This document shows positions 6,778-11,193 of a stretch of 11,193 bases of DNA, piece by piece. The stretch is taken from contig KE356562.1 of assembly GCA_000416005.1 (NCBI GenBank), positions 1,141,419-1,152,611 on the forward strand, in the 5' to 3' direction. The position numbers were made by a program, and so were the translations under genes. Source of the DNA: Haloquadratum sp. J07HQX50. GTDB lineage: Archaea; Halobacteriota; Halobacteria; Halobacteriales; Haloferacaceae. Numbering within the stretch: the stretch's first letter is position 1; every line of letters starts with the position of its first letter. The notes beneath the pieces were generated by a model, which made no database searches, was not told where the DNA came from, and saw nothing but the letters and a program-made list of their open reading frames with translations.

Positions 6778-8116
6778 ATGTCAGACCGAAGCCGACGTGA
6801 TGTAATTAAATCGCTCGGAGCTGCTGGAACGGCTGGAACTATCTCACTCGCCGGGTGTAGTCAGCAAACGAGTAGTGAGTCAACAGAAACCTCAACACCA
6901 GAGAGTGGAGCCGATAGCGGTGATGAACCGACCGAGCAAGCGGCTACTGAGGAATCGTCAGGTGGAGAGCCGGTTTCTCTTGGCTCAATTTTCCCCGTGA
7001 CGGGAACAAACAGTGCATATGGAGGCGGTCATCAGCAGGCATTTAATCTCGCTGTTGAAGAAATCAATAATGCTGGTGGAATTCTCGGCGGACGCGAAGT
7101 CACGACAGTAAATAGCGATACCGAAGGGAGCCCTTCACGCGCTGCACAAAAATTCCGGACAATGATAAACGAAGAGGGGATTGTCGGCTTAGTCGGACCA
7201 TATTCGTCAGGGATCGGGACGACACTTGCCCCGATCGCGAAAGACAACCGTGTAATGGAAAATCTCAAATGGGAACACCTCACCAGCGCTGGAAACAGCA
7301 GGGGTGAACGAAGATAATAATGTCAAATACTATGGTCGAACTGCTCCGAATGATGTTCAACAGGCACTCGTTATGGCGCGTGTCCTCAATCAGACGGTTG
7401 AGGCTGAAACTGCTTCGTTCTTATACGTGGATAATCCATACGGTGAAGGCTTAGCTTCTGAGGCACGTGAGGCGTTCGAGGGTGAAACGCTCAATATGGT
7501 CGCATACAGTATGCAGACCAGCGATTACACATCAACGATTGATTCGGTATTTGATGGCGGCCCAGATGCAGTCGGAGCTGTTATGTACCCAGGAAACGGG
7601 CGGACCATTTTACAGCAGTGGGGTAATAGTGGCTATGATGGACAATGGGTCGGTGCAGAGGCGATTTGGTCGCCAGATATGCTCTCTGAGATTTCAGATG
7701 TCGTTGAGGGAATGTATATTACATCACCGCAGACAGCTAATAGCTCAACATTCCAAGAAAATATGGGCGGTCAACAACAGATAACACAGTTTGCTCCGCA
7801 TGGCTATGATGCGACATATCTTATGGGCCTCGCGCTTGAGCAAGGGGGCGAGGCCAGTGGAACAGCGATTGGAGAGAACGTTCGGAGCGTCTCACGCCCA
7901 ACTGGTGATGACACTGAGGTCTCTGTTGGAGGCTTCGGCAATGGAAAGGAGGCTCTCGCAGACGGAAGTCCAGTAAACTACGAGGGCGCATCAGGATCGG
8001 TCGATTTGAATGAAAATCTCGAACCAGTAGTACCATACCGGATTATGCGAGTCTCAGATGGAACTGCTGAGCTCAATCAAGAAGTGCCACTTTCATATTT
8101 TGAAGGAAAGATATAA
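6778..8116 (+). pseudogene. livK: LivK-like substrate-binding lipoprotein, frameshifted
   Basis: Extracellular binding protein (periplasmic-binding type I, Peripla_BP_6 family) for the divergent Liv transporter. The N-terminus has a twin-arginine signal (SRRDVIK, 5-11) and lipobox LAGC with lipid-modified Cys at 27, followed by a Ser/Thr/Glu-rich linker (28-62) and the binding domain from about 66 (GSIFPVTGTNSAYGGGHQQA). The frame breaks at the AAAA run 7259-7262. With one A removed, VMEISNGNTSPALETAGVNE continues smoothly into DNNVKYYGR and to the stop at 8114-8116, giving 445 aa, normal for the family. As written, translation ends at TAA 7315-7317 after 179 residues, and the rest is open only from 7304. 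Both halves keep good coding character, so the lesion is recent, a sequencing error, or possibly bypassed by slippage. The ATG at 6778 is fixed by the TATA box spacing and signal peptide. Confidence 0.87.
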
Positions 8117-8138
8117 TTCTGGAGGAACTATTTCGTCT

Positions 8139-8162
8139 ATGGAGGCGCTCAATCGTATCTAA
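8139..8162 (+). other. seven-codon mini-ORF overlapping the next start codon
   Basis: ATG at 8139 opens MEALNRI and stops at TAA 8160-8162, whose last A is the first base of the ATG of the following gene (TAATG). GGAGG lies 13 nt before the mini-ORF ATG (8121-8125), and a second GGAGG lies inside it (8141-8145). The layout could let ribosomes terminate and restart on the 400-aa gene, but so short a frame may be accidental. Confidence 0.25.
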
Positions 8163-9364
8163 TGGGTGTAGATCTTGAGACACACTGGCATCCAACCACC
8201 AAACTCAATATCATTGGTTCGAGTGTAAATTACGCGAAGTCATCGCCGCTCCCTTCAAACGTCACTCGCGACGAAATCGAAGAATATTGTTATACAGTCG
8301 CACAGCTGTACGAGCAATTTATCGAGAGTGTTTATGATGAGACAACACTGTCTCATCGTGAAGCGCAGACGTGGATCTTACGTCAGTTTGTTCGTGAAGG
8401 GGCCGAAAGACTGAGTTTTGAAGCAATTGGACTGTATATCTGGGCAATCGGTCGCGCTACAGAGGGAGACCCCCTTTCCCGAACAATCGTCTCAGAGTAC
8501 TTTGATCGTGCACATGCGAAAATGCAGGCTGCTGATTCAACACTGAGACATCGCGATGCGCCACCATATCCTGATGATGTTCTCAGTGATCCGGTGCCGC
8601 TGTGGGTTGAATCATCGCTCATACCCCAGTTGGCTCAGGCGCGTGAGGGGACAGAAAGTTTTGCTGATACAATCAGTCGCTTACTCTTGAGCGAGGTTGA
8701 GTCAATCAAATTAAAGAATCTAATTGACGCGATTCGACAAGAACATGACCAAATTCGCTTTATTGGCGTTCAAACTGTCCAGCCGAGATGGGACCGTGAA
8801 CTCCCCATTTCGGTCCATGTCAGCAATCCATCACACCCGAGCAAAGTAGGAGAGGCCGACGTACTGACTGTCGATGGTCACATAGTGCCATTCAGTTGTG
8901 AAATACGCAGTCTTGAGACAAGTCATCGGAAGATGCTACCCCTGTTCAGTTCAGAGACTCCAGCTGAGCGTGGGCTAGCAAATCTGGCGCGCGCATTGGC
9001 GCATGTTGAGGTGGACTTGTCGTCGCTCATCTGCACAGCAAGAGAGACAGGCGTATACGCATTAGGGATGAAACAAACGCCTGTCGGTGGTGGAGGACAT
9101 CTCGTTGTCGTTGTCCCAGACGAAGTGACTGTACATGACGGGCGAGAGGAATCAGGGTTTATTCCACCTGACCGAATTGAACTCATTGACCGCGTTCTCA
9201 CGGTTGAGCGAGTGAGCAGCGTCCTGCCAGATGCATACGAGGCACAGACGACAACAGCATTTTGGGTCCAGCATATGTCCTCAATTGAAGGACCGACATC
9301 AACACCAACCTCGGCAACTGACGAACGTGAGCGAATTCCGACTCCAGTGTTGCGGACGGGATGA
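8162..9364 (+). CDS. hypothetical haloarchaeal protein (400 aa)
   Basis: I do not recognise this protein. It has no signal peptide and no convincing membrane segment, so it is probably cytoplasmic. Residues 35-125 look helical and contain TLSHREAQTWILRQ (62-75) and FEAIGLYIWAIGRATEGDPL (86-105). Residues 195-375 look like a mixed alpha/beta domain, with GEADVLTVDGHIVPFSCEIR (230-249), a Gly-rich turn (VGGGGHLVVVVPDEV, 308-322) and IPPDRIELIDRVL (334-346). The last 25 residues are Ser/Thr/Pro-rich and probably disordered. The ATG at 8162 lies 45 nt after the livK stop on the same strand, so co-transcription with livK is possible, though an AT-rich GATATAATT at the end of livK could serve as its own promoter. 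Codon use resembles its neighbours. The position invites, but does not prove, a role linked to transport or its control. Confidence 0.75.
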   Translation: MGVDLETHWHPTTKLNIIGSSVNYAKSSPLPSNVTRDEIEEYCYTVAQLYEQFIESVYDETTLSHREAQTWILRQFVREGAERLSFEAIGLYIWAIGRATEGDPLSRTIVSEYFDRAHAKMQAADSTLRHRDAPPYPDDVLSDPVPLWVESSLIPQLAQAREGTESFADTISRLLLSEVESIKLKNLIDAIRQEHDQIRFIGVQTVQPRWDRELPISVHVSNPSHPSKVGEADVLTVDGHIVPFSCEIRSLETSHRKMLPLFSSETPAERGLANLARALAHVEVDLSSLICTARETGVYALGMKQTPVGGGGHLVVVVPDEVTVHDGREESGFIPPDRIELIDRVLTVERVSSVLPDAYEAQTTTAFWVQHMSSIEGPTSTPTSATDERERIPTPVLRTG

Positions 9365-9462
9365 GTAGTTACTGTTGGATATGAGAGCTGGATAATGTGG
9401 GACTCAAAACCGAGACACGTAGCCGTTATTCGAGTTTAATTTAGCTATTCTGAAGTAAGTGT
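9365..9462. other. spacer before the tnpB remnant
   Basis: This gap of about 100 nt follows the hypothetical gene. It contains AT-rich stretches (TTTAATTTAGC near 9436-9446) but no clear terminator, promoter or insertion-sequence end. The true left end of the tnpB-bearing element could not be placed; its 5' third seems to be missing. Confidence 0.3.
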
Positions 9463-9982
9463 ATGCATCCCTCAATTCACGTCCAAGTCAATCACGGACG
9501 ACAGGCGAACACCTACGATGTTTCCCGACAAAGAGAACGTGGCGTTACAGTGTCAGGCAACTATTCTCGTGTCAGGGCAGACCTCGCACTTCCAAGCAAC
9601 GAAGACGAATACCAGTCCCGGTACTTGACGAGGGCTGGGAGTTCACGGAAAGCACGCTTCATTATTGAGACGGCAAGTGGTACCTGCACATTGGGTACCG
9701 CAAGGAGAAGCCCCAGCCAGAGGCAACGACGCAGAACGGAACGAAACGGAGCGGTCCTGCGTGTTGACGTCGGTGTCAATCAAATCGCGGTCACCAGCAC
9801 GGCTCGCTTCTTCAGCGCAGGCAAACTCAATCACGCCCGTAGAGGGTTCGAGAGCACTCGGAGAGATTTGCAAGACTGCGAAACACAGTCAGCACACCGT
9901 ACTTTGTAAGAAGTGAACGGGAGAGAAGACGAATGCGTAAAGCACGTCTTGCGCTCGATCGCCAACGGAATCGTATCGGGAG

Positions 9983-10019
9983 CTCTCGAAGATGATGCCG
10001 TCACACTCATCTTCGAGAG
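9983..10019. repeat. 13-bp perfect inverted repeat inside the tnpB remnant
   Basis: CTCTCGAAGATGA (9983-9995) and TCATCTTCGAGAG (10007-10019) are exact reverse complements around an 11-nt loop. The site overlaps the codons for the LEDDAVTLIFE region and its second arm includes the RuvC Glu codon. A transcript from either strand could fold here. Confidence 0.8.
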
Positions 10020-10039
10020 ACGGTATTTGAGACCGTCTC
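10017..10039. repeat. 8-bp perfect inverted repeat, adjacent to the 13-bp repeat
   Basis: GAGACGGT (10017-10024) and ACCGTCTC (10032-10039) pair around a 7-nt loop. The left arm shares three bases with the preceding repeat, so the two stems compete at their junction. It spans the place where the conserved DLTGI codons after the RuvC Glu appear to have lost a few bases. Confidence 0.7.
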
Positions 10040-10285
10040 CCGTACGCTGACTGGCATTCGAAGTGGGCATTCCGCAAGCTCAAGCAGTGTGTCGAGCACA
10101 AAGCCAAGAACGAGGCGTGTTTGTGGACACAGTGAATCCGAAGAACACGAGCAAGCGCAAGCGGTGCAACGAATGTGGGTGCGTCCATGACGACACCCGT
10201 CATCGAGACGAGTTTGGGTGCCAGCGGTGTGGAAGGCAGAATCACGCAGACCACAATGCGGTCTCCAGACTACATCCGGCGGGTA

Positions 10286-10308
10286 GCAAAGTCACGACGT
10301 GACTTTGC
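10286..10308. repeat. 23-nt palindrome in an insertion within the tnpB remnant
   Basis: GCAAAGTCACG (10286-10296) and CGTGACTTTGC (10298-10308) are exact reverse complements around a single A. The palindrome sits in about 50 nt (10261-10312) that separate NHADHNA from AKNI; in related TnpB proteins these are nearly adjacent. It therefore looks like inserted material rather than part of the original gene. Confidence 0.8.
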
Positions 10309-10412
10309 GACGGCGAAGAATATTTTGGAGTTGTATTTCCTGCGAGGCCATCAGCCGTCTCGTGGGAGAAGCGTCAGTCAATACGCTCTGAAATCAGGGC
10401 CAAGGACGCCGA

Positions 10413-10446
10413 GTGAGGGCAGACAGCCCTCACCTATACGGGTGAG
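10413..10446 (+). ncRNA. two mutually exclusive hairpins, possible omega-RNA (reRNA) remnant
   Basis: GTGAGGGC (10413-10420) pairs perfectly with GCCCTCAC (10426-10433) over a 5-nt loop. CTCACC (10429-10434) pairs perfectly with GGTGAG (10441-10446) over a 6-nt loop. The stems share CTCAC, so only one can form at a time. They lie in the 3' end of the tnpB remnant, where these elements encode the guide RNA scaffold. The structure is seen; its identity as a guide RNA is inference, and the element is decayed. Confidence 0.4.
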
Positions 10447-10466
10447 AGGAAGAGGCCACTGACAAG

Positions 10467-10512
10467 CCCCACCCTCAACGAACGAACCCGTTTCTGGGTG
10501 AGCGAAGTGGGG
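10467..10512 (+). repeat. right-end hairpin of the tnpB element
   Basis: CCCCAC (10467-10472) pairs with GTGGGG (10507-10512), and inside it ACCC (10486-10489) pairs with GGGT (10496-10499) over GTTTCT. IS200/IS605-type elements end in imperfect subterminal hairpins just past tnpB, and this one overlaps the last TnpB-like codons (DKPHPQRTNPFLGE). It probably marks the right end, with the host boundary shortly after about 10512. Confidence 0.5.
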
Positions 10513-10624
10513 GGCGTTGGCCTGGTTCACTTCACCGCTAATCTCCCATACTCCACTCCAACTTCCACTGCGTATGAGCTCCCTCTCAATCGGATATTCT
10601 CACGACATGACTCGTCGACAAATA
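10513..10624. other. spacer between the tnpB remnant and the FAH-family gene
   Basis: This stretch of about 110 nt holds no gene that I can support. The TnpB-like frame runs on to TAA 10539-10541, probably by chance. No strong terminator is visible on either strand, although the converging transcripts would end here. Confidence 0.3.
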
Positions 10625-11193
10625 TCAGTTTGGAATCTCTTCGACCGTATTCTCTAAGATACCGACATCTTCGACTTCGATTTCAACCGTTTCGCCAGGG
10701 TTAAGCTTGATATCTTGAAACGTACCCACACCCTCTGGCGTTCCTGTTGCTATGATATCACCAGGTTGGAGTTCTACGCGAGAGGAGACGAATGAGACGA
10801 GCTCTGCAACGGATCGAATCATCATCGAAGTGTGGTCATCCTGCATCAATTCGCCGTTGACCCGCGAGGAGATTTCGAGATCTTGTGGGTCGTCAATTTC
10901 GTCGACGACAACTGTTGGGCCGACTGGTGTCGTTGCCTGCATCGTTTTTCCTGAGAACCAATCCAGCATGTCGTCCTCGCCGACCTCCATGCCAAACTGG
11001 AGATCGCGGGCAGATGTATCGTTTAAAATAGTATATCCGGCGACATGGTCGAGTGCGTTATGTGGCTCAACATGGCGAGCAGGTGTTCCGATAACCGCAG
11101 CGAGCTCGGCCTCATAATCGATCTCTTCCGTGACGGTCGTATGATACGAGATAGGTGCATCAGCACCCACTAACGTTCGCGGGAGTTTCATGA
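10625..11193 (-). CDS. fumarylacetoacetate hydrolase family protein, C-terminal part (continues past the window)
   Basis: The C-terminal 188 residues plus a partial codon are visible; the gene continues beyond the right edge. The ATG at 11189-11191 is probably an internal Met: it is preceded by a codon ending TC (perhaps Phe), and the sequence there (KLPRTLVG) matches the middle of family members, which are usually about 220-290 aa. Counting from that Met, the metal ligands are Glu27 and Glu29 in YEAEL and Asp58 in NDTSARDLQ. Other family marks are GYTILND (52-58), SGKTM (80-84), LQPGDIIATGTPEGVG (141-156) and the end VEDVGILENTV. The family covers Mg2+-dependent acylpyruvate hydrolases, fumarylacetoacetase and hydroxyhepta-diene-dioate isomerases/decarboxylases, so the substrate cannot be named. 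Its minus strand converges on the tnpB remnant. Confidence 0.9.
   Translation of the reverse strand, partial: MKLPRTLVGADAPISYHTTVTEEIDYEAELAAVIGTPARHVEPHNALDHVAGYTILNDTSARDLQFGMEVGEDDMLDWFSGKTMQATTPVGPTVVVDEIDDPQDLEISSRVNGELMQDDHTSMMIRSVAELVSFVSSRVELQPGDIIATGTPEGVGTFQDIKLNPGETVEIEVEDVGILENTVEEIPN

Larger units (their letters stand above)
9463..10512 (+). pseudogene. tnpB: decayed IS1341-type tnpB (RNA-guided nuclease) remnant
   Basis: TnpB is the RuvC-type nuclease of IS200/IS605-family elements, guided by an RNA from the element's right end. Fragments in the expected order lie in shifting frames: VRADLALPSNED (about 9574-9609), DEGWEFTESTLHY then DGKWYLHIGYRKEKPQPE (9627-9725, interrupted by TGA 9666-9668), AVLRVDVGVNQIAVTSTARFF (9754-9816), ANGIVSGALEDDAVTLIFE (to 10017), YADWHSKWAFRKLKQCVEHK (10043-10102), and the zinc-finger tail with CNEC and CQRC followed by NHADHNA (10165-10260). 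Another stop is TAA 9907-9909. The three RuvC acidic codons survive (Asp 9766-9768, Glu 10015-10017, Asp 10249-10251), but at least five frame changes and the loss of roughly the first third rule out a working protein. After NHADHNA there is an insertion of about 50 nt before AKNI. The C-terminal tail (DKPHPQRTN, from 10461) reaches the element's right-end hairpin. Confidence 0.82.

Noticed and set aside
7304..8116. A separate gene starting at GTG 7304
   Set aside because: It is the downstream part of the LivK-like protein in the shifted frame; removing one A at 7259-7262 joins the two halves smoothly, and there is no separate promoter or ribosome binding site.
1737..8116. Assignment of the transporter to urea (Urt) rather than amino acids
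   Set aside because: Urt systems share the same subunit families and can be long, but there is no urease or other urea gene nearby and no substrate-determining residues can be read here; the general Liv/HAAT name is kept.
11189..11191. ATG at 11191 as the true start of the FAH-family gene
   Set aside because: The conserved family sequence begins immediately at it, mid-domain, and the frame is still open at the window edge, so the gene very likely starts beyond the window.
1..11193. CRISPR array, tRNA or rRNA genes
   Set aside because: No regularly spaced repeats and no recognisable tRNA or rRNA sequence were found on either strand.

Overview
The window looks like chromosomal DNA from a halophilic archaeon. 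The proteins are rich in Asp/Glu, the substrate-binding lipoprotein has a twin-arginine signal with a haloarchaeal-style lipobox, and its promoter has a TATA box about 27 nt from the start codon, as in leaderless transcripts. A degraded TnpB of haloarchaeal IS1341 type is also present. Base composition is only moderately GC-rich, which fits a Haloquadratum-like lineage better than most haloarchaea; that assignment is inference.

Layout, left to right. Positions 1-445 hold no convincing complete gene, only two short open frames that may be gene debris. A minus-strand block follows: a GlmU-like sugar-1-phosphate nucleotidylyltransferase/acetyltransferase (446-1639), then, upstream of it, a tightly packed branched-chain amino acid type (Liv/HAAT) ABC transporter transcribed livH-livM-livG-livF (6549 down to 1737). 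Junctions in that operon are 1-nt gaps or a 4-nt overlap. A 228-nt divergent promoter region separates it from the plus-strand livK-like binding lipoprotein (6778-8116), which carries a single-base frameshift. Next come an unrecognised 400-aa protein (8162-9364), a heavily decayed tnpB (9463-10512) with several striking inverted repeats, and, at the right edge on the minus strand, the C-terminal part of a fumarylacetoacetate hydrolase family enzyme that continues beyond the window.

The divergent livK and livHMGF units would together make one importer: LivK captures the substrate outside the cell, LivH and LivM form the channel, and LivG and LivF hydrolyse ATP. Two things set this transporter apart. 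LivH, LivM and LivG are each much longer than usual and carry extra hydrophobic segments, including a glycine-rich hydrophobic insertion inside the ATPase LivG. The binding protein is also split by an extra A, so the copy as sequenced would be non-functional unless the base is an error or is bypassed. No new multi-gene defence or mobile system is evident. The best candidates for new biology are the enlarged Liv components, the unknown protein beside livK, and the structured tnpB remnant.
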